Source: a beta proteobacterium KB13 (GTDB taxonomy: Bacteria > Pseudomonadota > Gammaproteobacteria > Burkholderiales > Methylophilaceae). Taken from it: a stretch of DNA of 64,000 nt. The notes beneath the pieces were generated by a model, which worked only from the letters and a program-made list of their open reading frames with translations, made no database searches and was not told where the DNA came from. A program made the translations under genes and the position numbers. Shown piece by piece: positions 23,497-32,197 of this stretch; within the stretch, counting starts at the first letter, position 1, and every line of letters begins with the position of its first letter. The stretch lies in assembly GCA_000156155.1 (NCBI GenBank), contig DS995299.1:64390-128389 (forward strand), written 5' to 3'.

Positions 23497-23536
23497 TCAA
23501 CTTGTTTGGGAGTATTTATTAACTTAGGAGATTTTT

Positions 23537-24799
23537 ATGAATAATAAAATCAAATTAGCAGTTGCTGGTGCAGTTTTATCTGCAGCTTCAGTTGCAAACG
23601 CAGGTATCGTAATTCCTGCAGGTGATTGGACATTAGACGTAAACGGTAACGTTAACGCTTTTGTTAATTTTTCTGACATGGACAAAGGTAAAGGCGGAAA
23701 CAACATTCCAGCTGCTAACGGTCGTTTAGCTGGCGTTGAAGATGCTGACGGTGAAGGTAGCACAGTTGGTATCAACACTGGCCTTTTACCAGCATGGTTA
23801 GGCTTTACTGGTACAACACGTCAAAACGACGTTGATGTGTCTTTCACAATTTCATTCCAGCCAAACGTGTCTGATAACACAGCAGCTGGTGACAACAAAA
23901 CACCTCTTAATCGTCAAGCGTTTGTTACATTTGGTGACAAATCTTGGGGTACAGTTAAACTTGGTAAAGACTTAGGTATCTTTGCTGGTCAAGCTATCCT
24001 TAACGACATGACACTTCTAGGTGTTGGTGGTGGCGCTGGTGTTTCTGGCGGTGCAACAACTCTTGGTGGTATCGGTTCTGGTTACATCTACCCAGCATGG
24101 AAAGGTCAAGTTGCTTATACAACACCTAACATGAACGGTTTCACAGCTACTATTGCTGTTACTAACCCTAACCAAGTTAACTCAACAGTTACAACAACAG
24201 CTGGTGTTACAGCTGGTGGTCAGTTAAACCAAGACAGACTTGGTATTGAAGCTCAGGCTATGTATGAGTGGACTGGTGACGTTGCTGGTAAAGTTTGGGT
24301 ATCTGGTGCATCTTATGACGTAACTGGCGATACTGTAAACGACGGTACAGTAACTACTACTGCTGAAATCGATAGCTACACAGCAACAGCATGGGATATC
24401 GGTGCTAACATCACAACAGGTAACTTAGGCTTAGTTGCTTACTACTATGATGGTGACGGCGTTGGTACAACACTATTTGGTAACCTTGGCGCACAAGGTA
24501 CAGGTGGTAAATTCAAGAAACGTGAATCAGACGGTGGTTACTTACAAGCTACATACGTGATCCCAACTGGTACAAAACTTGGTGTTGCTTATGGTGTATC
24601 TAATCTTGATGAAGCATCAGGTGAATCAGATGATGACTTAATCGAGAAAAATGAACGTTGGACTGTTGGTGCATACCACCCATTAACTAAGCACTTAAAC
24701 TTAGTTGCTGAGTACAACAAGATCACATCAGAAGGTCAATCAAGTGCTTATGAGAACGAGCAAGACACATTCTCATTAGGTGCGATCTTATTCTTCTAG
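23537..24799 (+). CDS. Outer-membrane porin
   Basis: 420 aa. A Sec signal peptide (MNNKIKLAVAGAVLSAASVANA) would be cleaved before GIVIPAGDWTLDVNGNVNAF. The mature part is rich in Gly, Thr and Asn with alternating beta-strand patterns, and ends in LGAILFF with the terminal Phe needed for BAM-dependent assembly. VTFGDKSWGTVKLGKDLGIF resembles the Gram-negative porin family. Codon use is visibly more biased than in the neighbours, and a strong AGGAG ribosome-binding site and a private terminator mark high expression. The permeating substrate cannot be told from sequence. Confidence 0.9.
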   Translation: MNNKIKLAVAGAVLSAASVANAGIVIPAGDWTLDVNGNVNAFVNFSDMDKGKGGNNIPAANGRLAGVEDADGEGSTVGINTGLLPAWLGFTGTTRQNDVDVSFTISFQPNVSDNTAAGDNKTPLNRQAFVTFGDKSWGTVKLGKDLGIFAGQAILNDMTLLGVGGGAGVSGGATTLGGIGSGYIYPAWKGQVAYTTPNMNGFTATIAVTNPNQVNSTVTTTAGVTAGGQLNQDRLGIEAQAMYEWTGDVAGKVWVSGASYDVTGDTVNDGTVTTTAEIDSYTATAWDIGANITTGNLGLVAYYYDGDGVGTTLFGNLGAQGTGGKFKKRESDGGYLQATYVIPTGTKLGVAYGVSNLDEASGESDDDLIEKNERWTVGAYHPLTKHLNLVAEYNKITSEGQSSAYENEQDTFSLGAILFF

Positions 24800-24821
24800 A
24801 ATTTTATAATTCTTAAAGATT

Positions 24822-24851
24822 AAAAAACCCCACCTCGGTGGGGTTTTTTTT
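24822..24851 (+). terminator. Intrinsic terminator of the porin gene
   Basis: The stem aaaaaaccccacc / ggtggggtttttt has a two-base tc centre and continues into a T run, 22 bases after the porin stop codon. It is one of the few strong intrinsic terminators in the window. Confidence 0.92.
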
Positions 24852-24869
24852 ATTATATAATTTTCGTAA

Positions 24870-26612
24870 ATGAACGTTTCCACCCAATTAAAAAAAGCCT
24901 TTGAATTCCTAAGAACAGGTAATTTAAATGAAGCCGAGGTGATTTTAAAAAAAGTCCTTAGTAAATACCCGCGGCAATTTGACTCACTGGTTAATTGTGG
25001 GTTTATTCAGCTTCAAAAAAAAAATCTGGCTGAGGCTAAAAGGTACTTTTATAGTGCCCTAGAGGTTAAATACGATTCTAAGATAGTGGATAATCTGGCT
25101 GAGTTATTGAGACAAACACAATCATGGGATGAGATAATTCAGCTCAAAGATCGAATTCATTCGTCTAGTGTTGTCTTTGAATTAAATTATGCAATCGCTC
25201 TTCGAAATAAAAATAACAAAGAAAAATCTCTAGAAATTTTTGAAAAACTGCTTGAGGCAAACCCAAAAAATTTAAATATTTATATTGCCTATGGCTTTAG
25301 CCTCAATTATTTTCAAATGTACGAGGAAGCCATCAGTCTTTATCAGAGGGGGTTAAATTTAGATCCAGAAAATTATTTCCTAAACTACAATTTAGGTATT
25401 GCTTATTCAAATAACGAGGATCAAGTTAATTCAATCAAATATCTGCAAAAAAGTATTACAAAAAATGATAATAATTTTGACGCCTGGATCACTCTCGCCG
25501 CTCAGCAAGTGAAGTTAAGAAAAACTAATGAGGCGATGGAGAGTATTCAAAAATGTAAGGAAATCGATCCAGAGAACAATTTAATTTTATTTCAGACGGC
25601 AGTGGTTCATATGAAAAATGGAAATATTTCTGATACGAAGAAGTATTTGAATCGCTACCTTGAGCTTGAACCACACAACCCTGATGGCAATTTTCATATG
25701 GGGCTATGTTTATTGTTTGAACAAGATTTTAAAGAAGCACCCGTGTATTACCGCTATAGAGTCAAAACAAGCCATAATAGATACGGTATGTTTAACGATA
25801 TTCATTTACCAGAAATTAAAAATGACACGAAGGTAATCATTGGCCAAGAGCAAGGGATTGGAGATCAGCTTATATTCTTAAGGCTATTGCCATCTTTTGT
25901 TAATAGGCACAAAAATACTACCTACATAACTACCGACAAATTATTTGATCTTTTAAAAAATACATTTAATGATACTACTATCATTAAAGAGTCCGAGTGT
26001 GATGATTTAATAAATAATTCACAAGAATATACAAAGATAAATATAGGAAGCTTATTGCATTATGAGGCTAATATTAAAAACTCACTGCAGTTAGCCAGAG
26101 ATCTTGTGACTCATAAATATGAACTCCCCCCAGCCTTGAAAAACAAGAATAAAAAAATTGGCTTATCATGGAGTAGTGTTAATAAAAGCAACGGAAAAGA
26201 TAAAAGCTTACCTCTCATTGATTATGCACCGATTTTAAATATACCAAATTTAAATTTTATTAGTCTCCAGTATGGCGATGTAATTCAAGATATAAAAGAT
26301 ACCGAAAAAAATTTAGGTATCAATTTATATTACGATAAAAATCTAGATTATTTCAATGATATAAGCAAGTTATCAGCACTAATAAAAGAATGTGATTATG
26401 TGGTAACAACTAGCAATGTCACAGCCCATCTCGCAGGGTCGTTGGGAGTTAAGACTTTTGTTTTGGTTCCCAAAAGTCATGGAAAAATGTGGTACTGGTT
26501 TAGTCAAGATGATAAATGCATCTGGTATCCATCTATTCAACTAATTCATCAAAGTAAGGATGGTTTTTGGGACAAGGAAATTAATAAAATTAAGCAAATC
26601 ATCATGAATTAA
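24870..26612 (+). CDS. TPR-repeat protein with C-terminal glycosyltransferase-like domain
   Basis: 580 aa. Roughly the first 300 residues are tetratricopeptide repeats (for example AFEFLRTGNLNEAEVILKKVL, AISLYQRGLNLDPENYFLNYN). The C-terminal part looks like the heptosyltransferase/OGT-type GT-B domain of many marine TPR proteins: IIGQEQGIGDQLIFLRLLP, KKIGLSWSSV, then VVTTSNVTAHLAGSLGVKTFVLVP. No signal peptide is visible. It follows the porin terminator, so it needs its own promoter, and it ends 1 base from the convergent ntrC. A role in surface or flagellin-type glycosylation is possible but unproven. Confidence 0.8.
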   Translation: MNVSTQLKKAFEFLRTGNLNEAEVILKKVLSKYPRQFDSLVNCGFIQLQKKNLAEAKRYFYSALEVKYDSKIVDNLAELLRQTQSWDEIIQLKDRIHSSSVVFELNYAIALRNKNNKEKSLEIFEKLLEANPKNLNIYIAYGFSLNYFQMYEEAISLYQRGLNLDPENYFLNYNLGIAYSNNEDQVNSIKYLQKSITKNDNNFDAWITLAAQQVKLRKTNEAMESIQKCKEIDPENNLILFQTAVVHMKNGNISDTKKYLNRYLELEPHNPDGNFHMGLCLLFEQDFKEAPVYYRYRVKTSHNRYGMFNDIHLPEIKNDTKVIIGQEQGIGDQLIFLRLLPSFVNRHKNTTYITTDKLFDLLKNTFNDTTIIKESECDDLINNSQEYTKINIGSLLHYEANIKNSLQLARDLVTHKYELPPALKNKNKKIGLSWSSVNKSNGKDKSLPLIDYAPILNIPNLNFISLQYGDVIQDIKDTEKNLGINLYYDKNLDYFNDISKLSALIKECDYVVTTSNVTAHLAGSLGVKTFVLVPKSHGKMWYWFSQDDKCIWYPSIQLIHQSKDGFWDKEINKIKQIIMN

Positions 26613-26613
26613 T

Positions 26614-28011
26614 TTATTCATCGTGACTAATATTGATGTCTTTTATTTTGCGAGTAATCGTATTTCTTCCAATTCCCAAAATGTGTGCCGCTTTAATTCT
26701 TTTTCCGCTGCAGTGTTTCAGGGCCGATTTAATCAAAATGCTTTCTAATTTTTCAATATATGTATCATAAATATTAGTTTCATTATTTAAAATATCATTT
26801 TGTATAACCAGTTCAAGGTTATCTTCCCAATTAAAAGATGGTTTGTTATAAATGTTTTCTTTTAAAAGTTCTGTTGGCAAATCGGATACCCCAATTTCTT
26901 TTCCTGGCGACATTACTGTTAGCCAATGACAAATATTTCTGAGCTGTCTAATATTGCCAGTCCAGTTGAGCTTTTTGAAATAGTCTTGGGTTTCTTCATT
27001 AAGATATTTGATACTTGTGTTTAAATCTTGAGCACTCTGATTCAGGAAAAATTTTGCCAAAAGAGTGATATCGTTTTCTCTTTCTCTTAAAGGTGGAAGC
27101 TGAATGGTTATAACATTAAGCCTGTGAAATAAGTCTTCTCTAAAAGTTTGGTTATTTATCTTATCTTGTAAATCTTGATGAGTTGCAGCAATAATCTTCA
27201 CATTTGCTTTTATTACAGAGCTACTTCCAAGTTTTTGAAAAGAGCCATCATTCAAAACTCTTAAAAGTTTAGACTGAAGATCAATTGGCATATCAGCAAT
27301 CTCATCAAGGAATAAAGTTCCATCCTGAGCTTCTTCGAAGTATCCTTTTTTCGAAGAATTTGCTCCAGTAAAAGCACCTTTTTCATATCCGAATAACTCA
27401 GATTCAAGGAGATCTTTGGGAATGGCTGCAGAATTAAGTGCTACAAACGGTTTATCTTTTCTAAGACTATTATCATGAATAGCTTTTGCTACCAATTCTT
27501 TTCCAGTACCACTTTCGCCAGTAATAAGGATAGATGCATCAGACTTACTTAACTTACCAATTTGTTTAAAAACCTCTTGCATCGCTTTTGAAGTCCCAAT
27601 AATTTTATTTGTACTGTCAATATCATTCAATTCATCTGCTTCATCCTTAAATGCAGAGTTAATTACATTGATTGCATTATCGATGTCAAATGGTTTCGGT
27701 AGGTATTCATAAGCCCCGTGAGAATAGGAATCAACTGCTGAATCAAGGTCGCTGAATGCTGTCATGATGATTACAGGAATATTTGGAAACTTTCCCTTCA
27801 CTTTTTCCAGGAACTGAAGTCCAGATTCGCCTGGCATTTTTATATCACTAACAATAAGATCTGGCATATCATGATTGAATTGATTAATAGCCTCGTTGGT
27901 ATTTCCAAATGCTAATACAGTATAATTATTCTTTTCTAAGGCCTTTTGAAGAACCCATCTAATTGACTTATCGTCATCAAGAATCCATATTTTCTTTTTA
28001 GAAGAATTCAT
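26614..28011 (-). CDS. ntrC: Nitrogen regulation response regulator NtrC (sigma-54 activator)
   Basis: 465 aa: receiver domain with phospho-acceptor about D56 (LIVSDIKMPGESG), AAA+ domain with Walker A GESGTGKELVAKAIH, the sigma-54 contact loop GAFTGA in GYEKGAFTGANSSK, FLDEIADMP, and a C-terminal Fis-type helix-turn-helix (RIKAAHILGIGRNTITRKI). When phosphorylated by NtrB under nitrogen limitation it should activate sigma-54 promoters, including the one found upstream of glnA. It lies 2 bases downstream of ntrB. Confidence 0.95.
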   Translation of the reverse strand: MNSSKKKIWILDDDKSIRWVLQKALEKNNYTVLAFGNTNEAINQFNHDMPDLIVSDIKMPGESGLQFLEKVKGKFPNIPVIIMTAFSDLDSAVDSYSHGAYEYLPKPFDIDNAINVINSAFKDEADELNDIDSTNKIIGTSKAMQEVFKQIGKLSKSDASILITGESGTGKELVAKAIHDNSLRKDKPFVALNSAAIPKDLLESELFGYEKGAFTGANSSKKGYFEEAQDGTLFLDEIADMPIDLQSKLLRVLNDGSFQKLGSSSVIKANVKIIAATHQDLQDKINNQTFREDLFHRLNVITIQLPPLRERENDITLLAKFFLNQSAQDLNTSIKYLNEETQDYFKKLNWTGNIRQLRNICHWLTVMSPGKEIGVSDLPTELLKENIYNKPSFNWEDNLELVIQNDILNNETNIYDTYIEKLESILIKSALKHCSGKRIKAAHILGIGRNTITRKIKDINISHDE

Positions 28012-28013
28012 AT

Positions 28014-29075
28014 TTAATTTTGTATTGGTAATAAAATTTTAAATTCTGTTTCACCAGGTCGACTATTAACATCAATTATGCCGTTGTGAAGCGTGATAAA
28101 GTTTTGACTCAGCGGTAGCCCAAGTCCAGTCCCAGAATCTTTTCCGCTAACAAGTGGAAAAAATATTTCTTCAATTTTTTCTTTAGGAATTCCATGCCCA
28201 TTATCAATAATGGATATGTTTAAAACCGTATGGTGAAGTTTCTTATGAAATATTACTTTTCTTTCAGAGCGAGTAACAAATTTAATTTTATTTTTTTCTT
28301 CAAATGGCGAAGAGGTTAAGGCTTCACAAGCATTTTTAACAATATTGAATAGGCTTTGGTAAATTTTTTCATAATCACAAGATATTAAAGGGATAGATAT
28401 ATCGTAATCCCTAATAAATTCAATTTCGGAGTATTCTAATTTAAGAGTGCTACGAATCTTTTCTAATATTTCATGGATATTATTTTTTTCAAATTTCGGT
28501 ATTTTGTGTGGGCTCAATAAGCTATCCATTAATCTTTGTAAACGTTCACTTTCAGAAATGATGATCTGTATGTACTCAGATAAATCCTCATTGACCTCAT
28601 CAGATAAAAGTTGAGCTGAGCCTTTAATTCCACCAAGAGGGTTTCTAATTTCATGCGCAAGATTTCTTAGTAACTCAGAGTTGGCTTTTTGTTGCAATAT
28701 CATTCTTTCTTCTTTTGCTACCTGTAGAACCTGATCCATCTCAATAAATTCTAAAATAAACTCATAATCTTCATCGTCATATGGCGTAACAGTAAATGTC
28801 ACAGTTTTGATAACATCTTTTATTTTAATTTGACATTCATGTTCTTTGTAGGTGGAGGAGCGCTGTACAGATTTTTCAATTCGATACTTTAAATAATCAA
28901 TATCCTCGAAAATTAAAGAAATTTGTTTATCCCTTACTTTTTTTAAAGAAATTTGAAAAAGAATTTCTGCACTTGGGTTTAAATATTTAATATTGAGATT
29001 TTTATCAAGCAGCACAACGGATGTTGCTAACTGTTCTAATTCGTTATTTTCTTTTTCTTTAATTGGCGGAGACAT
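28014..29075 (-). CDS. ntrB: Nitrogen regulation sensor kinase NtrB
   Basis: Cytoplasmic PAS-type sensor histidine kinase, 353 aa from the ATG at 29075. The PAS part begins LATSVVLLDKNLNIKYLNPSAEILF. The H-box is LLRNLAHEIRNPLGGIKGSAQLL, followed by the ATP-binding motifs NIVKNACEAL, IIDNGHGIP and GTGLGLPLSQNFI. A longer frame from a GTG at 29102 would start within the glnA terminator hairpin, so I reject it. No membrane segments are seen, as expected of NtrB. Transcription probably arises by read-through from glnA. Confidence 0.93.
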   Translation of the reverse strand: MSPPIKEKENNELEQLATSVVLLDKNLNIKYLNPSAEILFQISLKKVRDKQISLIFEDIDYLKYRIEKSVQRSSTYKEHECQIKIKDVIKTVTFTVTPYDDEDYEFILEFIEMDQVLQVAKEERMILQQKANSELLRNLAHEIRNPLGGIKGSAQLLSDEVNEDLSEYIQIIISESERLQRLMDSLLSPHKIPKFEKNNIHEILEKIRSTLKLEYSEIEFIRDYDISIPLISCDYEKIYQSLFNIVKNACEALTSSPFEEKNKIKFVTRSERKVIFHKKLHHTVLNISIIDNGHGIPKEKIEEIFFPLVSGKDSGTGLGLPLSQNFITLHNGIIDVNSRPGETEFKILLPIQN

Positions 29076-29084
29076 TAAAAATAA

Positions 29085-29108
29085 TTCGGGGTGAAAAATC
29101 ACCCCGAA
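29085..29108 (-). terminator. Hairpin terminator between glnA and ntrB
   Basis: On the minus strand the stem ttcggggtga / tcaccccgaa encloses a tttt loop, 9 bases after the glnA stop, followed by ttattttta. It is a partial terminator typical of glnA-ntrBC operons: most glnA transcripts would stop here, with some read-through into ntrBC. Confidence 0.78.
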
Positions 29109-29117
29109 AATAAAATA

Positions 29118-30527
29118 TTACACTGAGTAATATAAATCAAACTCAACTGGGTGAGGTGTCATTCTGAGTGTAGTTACTTCATCCATTTTTAATTCAATTA
29201 AACTATCGATAAAGTCATCAGTAAATACACCACCCTGAGTTAAGAATGCACGATCCTCGTTTAATGCTTCAAGAGCTTCCTCGAGAGATCTTGCAACAGT
29301 TGGGATCGCTGCATCTTCTTCTGGTGGAAGATGGTATAAATCTTTTGTTGCTGCCTCACCTGGATGGATTTTATTTTGAATACCATCAAGACCAGCCATC
29401 AATAATGCACTAAAAGCTAGGTATGGATTCGCTGTTGGATCAGGGAATCGTGTTTCAATTCGTCTAGCTTTATCACTTGAAACGAATGGCACTCGGATTG
29501 AAGCAGAGCGGTTTTTTGCAGAGTAAGCTAATTTGATAGGCGCTTCAAATCCAGGGACTAATCTCTTGTAGGAGTTAGTGGATGGGTTAGTAATTGCATT
29601 CAATGCTCTTGCATGTTTAATTACCCCACCAATGTAAAATAAAGCTGTTTCACTTAAACCCGCATACTCATCCCCAGCAAACATATTTTTTCCATCTTTC
29701 CAGATCGACTGGTGGACATGCATACCTGAACCGTTATCATTAAGAACTGGTTTAGGCATAAATGTCGCAGTTTTACCAAAGTTATTAGCTGTATTGTGCA
29801 CCACATATTTTAGAATTTGGGTCCAATCAGCTCTTTGAGTTAATGTAGAAAATTGAGTTCCAATTTCACATTGTCCAGAACCGCCAACCTCATGATGATG
29901 AACCTCAGTAGGAACACCGAGTTGTTCAAGTGTCATACACATGGCTGATCTGAGATCTTGCAGAGAATCAACTGGAGGAACGGGGAAATAACCGCCTTTG
30001 ACTGCTGGGCGGTGACCAACATTACCACCTTCATGATTATTTTCAGAATCCCAAGTGGCTTCCTCAGTGTAAATTTTTACATGAGAGCCACTCATGTCAG
30101 TTTTCCAAGTAATTGAATCAAAAACAAAGAATTCTGGTTCTGGACCAAAATAGGCTGTATCACCAATCCCTGTGGATTTGAGATATGCTTCAGCTTTTAA
30201 AGCAATACTTCTTGGGTCTCTGTCATATGGTTTACCGTCTGTTGGGTCAACAATATTACACGTAAGAGTAAGTGTCGTTTCCTCAAAAAAAGGGTCAATC
30301 TTTGCTGTGTCTGGATCTGGCATGAGCAACATATCTGACGCATTAATTCCTTTCCAACCTGCAATAGATGAGCCATCAAAAGCATGACCATCTTTAAATT
30401 TGTCTTCATCAAAAGCGGATACAGGAACAGACACATGCTGTTCTTTACCTTTTGTATCGGTAAATCTAAAATCAACAAATTTTACATTGTTGTCCTTTAC
30501 CATTTTCATTACATCTGAAACTGCCAT
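29118..30527 (-). CDS. glnA: Glutamine synthetase type I
   Basis: Main ammonium-assimilating enzyme, 469 aa, exactly the E. coli length when started at the ATG at 30527. An in-frame GTG or TTG further up is ignored. Motifs: [17 protein letters not shown], the metal ligands in [12 protein letters not shown]-like text (here [13 protein letters not shown]), [12 protein letters not shown], and [17 protein letters not shown]. The adenylylation tyrosine is in [10 protein letters not shown], so activity should be controlled by GlnE. A GAGG ribosome-binding site precedes the start. Expression is predicted from a sigma-54/NtrC promoter. Confidence 0.97.
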   Translation of the reverse strand: MAVSDVMKMVKDNNVKFVDFRFTDTKGKEQHVSVPVSAFDEDKFKDGHAFDGSSIAGWKGINASDMLLMPDPDTAKIDPFFEETTLTLTCNIVDPTDGKPYDRDPRSIALKAEAYLKSTGIGDTAYFGPEPEFFVFDSITWKTDMSGSHVKIYTEEATWDSENNHEGGNVGHRPAVKGGYFPVPPVDSLQDLRSAMCMTLEQLGVPTEVHHHEVGGSGQCEIGTQFSTLTQRADWTQILKYVVHNTANNFGKTATFMPKPVLNDNGSGMHVHQSIWKDGKNMFAGDEYAGLSETALFYIGGVIKHARALNAITNPSTNSYKRLVPGFEAPIKLAYSAKNRSASIRVPFVSSDKARRIETRFPDPTANPYLAFSALLMAGLDGIQNKIHPGEAATKDLYHLPPEEDAAIPTVARSLEEALEALNEDRAFLTQGGVFTDDFIDSLIELKMDEVTTLRMTPHPVEFDLYYSV

Positions 30528-30569
30528 AGTAAAATTTCCTCTCAAGTTTAGTTATGTACTTTTTATTAA

Positions 30570-30586
30570 TGCAACATCTATGCCAA
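30570..30586 (-). promoter_or_regulatory. Sigma-54 promoter of glnA
   Basis: Reading on the minus strand: ttggcatagatgttgca. It has the invariant GG (-24) and GC (-12) with 10 bases between, and matches the YTGGCAC-N5-TTGCW consensus except for two weak positions. The expected transcription start is near 30559, 32 bases before the glnA ATG. An NtrC palindrome sits about 139 bases upstream of that start. Confidence 0.88.
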
Positions 30587-30689
30587 AATAAAATAGATGT
30601 AATATATTAGTAGATCATTAACAAATAAGCCTTATTTAAATGTAAAAAAGTATTTTTTTGGTCAAATTTAATACAAATTAACTAGTAAA

Positions 30690-30706
30690 TGCACTATATT
30701 AGTGCA
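30690..30706. promoter_or_regulatory. NtrC-binding palindrome
   Basis: The block tgcactatattagtgca is a perfect inverted repeat of tgcacta and matches the NtrC enhancer consensus TGCACY-N5-GGTGCA in length and arms. It is centred about 139 bases upstream of the predicted glnA start, like the E. coli glnA enhancers. It also lies 14 bases before the aroE ATG, so bound NtrC could affect aroE. Confidence 0.82.
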
Positions 30707-30719
30707 AAAATGGGAAAAA

Positions 30720-31532
30720 ATGAAAAAATTTGCTGTCATAGGTAATCCAATTAATCATTCACTGTCACCACAAATTCATTCAGAATTTGCTCGGCAGTAT
30801 TCGATAGATTTAACTTATGAAAAAATTATGGCTGATGACGACATAAGTTTTACATCGACAATTGAAAATTTAATTAATAAAGGATACTCAGGTGCAAATG
30901 TCACCCTTCCATTTAAAGGATGCGCTGCAAAAATCTCGACAACAAGAACTTCAGAAGTTGACTTAACTGGTTCTGCAAACACGTTATGTTTTGATAATAA
31001 TTCGATTGCAGCACATACAACTGATGGAATTGGCTTGGTGAATGATCTAATAGATAAAATTGGGTCTATTTCCAACTCTTCTGTATTATTGCTTGGGGCT
31101 GGTGGCGCTGCTAACGGGGTTATTCCATCTATATTCAGTGAAAAAATTTCTCATCTTTATCTATGGAATAGGACCATACAGAAATCATTTGACATGGCTG
31201 AGATATGGCATGAAAGTTTTAAAAGAGTTTCAGTGATGGAAAAAATTGAGTTTAATAAGATTGATATAGTGATTAATGCCACCTCTGCAGGCGTTGATGA
31301 TAACTCCCTATCCCCAATATCTTTGAATGACTGCCGTAAGGAAATTATTTGCTATGACATGATGTATGGTAAACAAACGGCATTCCTAAAAAATGCAAGA
31401 GATAATAACTTAACTTCCTTTAATGGGCTTGGCATGCTTGTTAAGCAAGCAGCAGCAAGTTTTGAAATATGGCATGGGCAAAAAGTCGAATCTAAAAGTG
31501 TTGAGGAATCTTTAAGATCATCTCTAGTTTAA
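30720..31532 (+). CDS. aroE: Shikimate dehydrogenase
   Basis: NADPH-dependent reduction of 3-dehydroshikimate. 270 aa from the ATG at 30720; a GTG at 30702 is inside the NtrC site and is not used. Motifs: FAVIGNPINHSLSPQIH, GANVTLPFKGCA (catalytic Lys), NTLCF, the nucleotide loop LLLGAGGAANGVIPSIF, INATSAGV, and the final GLGMLVKQAAASFEIWHG. It is followed by and partly overlaps the 5' part of mtgA. Confidence 0.94.
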   Translation: MKKFAVIGNPINHSLSPQIHSEFARQYSIDLTYEKIMADDDISFTSTIENLINKGYSGANVTLPFKGCAAKISTTRTSEVDLTGSANTLCFDNNSIAAHTTDGIGLVNDLIDKIGSISNSSVLLLGAGGAANGVIPSIFSEKISHLYLWNRTIQKSFDMAEIWHESFKRVSVMEKIEFNKIDIVINATSAGVDDNSLSPISLNDCRKEIICYDMMYGKQTAFLKNARDNNLTSFNGLGMLVKQAAASFEIWHGQKVESKSVEESLRSSLV

Positions 31533-32197
31533 AAAAAATATTTGTTGCAATTTCAATACTAACAATTGGATACATAGTTTTTCTGACTCCAAAAATTATT
31601 GAGATTTACAAGTTCAAATCTATTAATCCAAAAACGACTTCGATGATGAAATATCAATTGGGAATTGATAATGTAAAAAAAATCAAAATTGATTGGGTAG
31701 CTTATGAAATGATCAATAACTCGGTGAAGAGAGCGGTGGTCGCTGCAGAAGACGATCGGTTTATGCAGCATTCTGGAATTGATATCAGATCAATTAAAGA
31801 TGCATATATTGACAATCTTCATCAAAAAAATAAACGTGGCGGTTCAACAATTTCACAACAACTAGTAAAAAATTTATTTCTTAGTCCATCAAAAAATATT
31901 TATAGAAAGATCAATGAAGCGGCTCTTGTTATATTTTTAGAAATGTTTTTAAGTAAAAAAAGGATATTAGAGCTGTATTTAAATATTGCAGAATGGGGTG
32001 ATGGACTCTATGGGATTAAAAATGCATCACAATTTTATTTTAATGTTGACCCAATGTCTTTGAGCTCATATCAGTCGGCAAAACTTGCATCCATGCTAAC
32101 CAATCCGAGAAAGTATCAGAAAGATAGACATTCAGAATTTTTAACAAAAAAAACAAACCAAATTTTTAGGAGGATGGATTACTCAAACATCCCTTAA
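31517..32197 (+). CDS. mtgA: Monofunctional peptidoglycan glycosyltransferase MtgA (start uncertain)
   Basis: GT51 enzyme polymerising lipid II. Catalytic motifs: [33 protein letters not shown] and [18 protein letters not shown]. The first canonical start is the ATG at 31643, but that would remove the membrane anchor. Upstream the same frame reads [23 protein letters not shown], a perfect signal-anchor, with no ATG, GTG or TTG back to the stop at 31502. A GAGGA sits 9 bases before an ATC at 31517, which would give 226 aa, near the family length. I place the start there tentatively. The stop codon interlocks with the uvrA stop. Confidence 0.85.
   Translation: MISSLKKIFVAISILTIGYIVFLTPKIIEIYKFKSINPKTTSMMKYQLGIDNVKKIKIDWVAYEMINNSVKRAVVAAEDDRFMQHSGIDIRSIKDAYIDNLHQKNKRGGSTISQQLVKNLFLSPSKNIYRKINEAALVIFLEMFLSKKRILELYLNIAEWGDGLYGIKNASQFYFNVDPMSLSSYQSAKLASMLTNPRKYQKDRHSEFLTKKTNQIFRRMDYSNIP

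Noticed and set aside
29076-29102. NtrB start at the GTG at 29102
   Set aside because: This would put the first codons within the glnA terminator stem; the ATG at 29075 fits better.
31524-31545. Programmed -1 frameshift from aroE into mtgA at gtttaaaaaaaa
   Set aside because: The frame relation is -1, but the heptamer does not follow the X XXY YYZ pattern in the aroE frame, and AroE and MtgA are not a known fusion. A near-cognate start is simpler.
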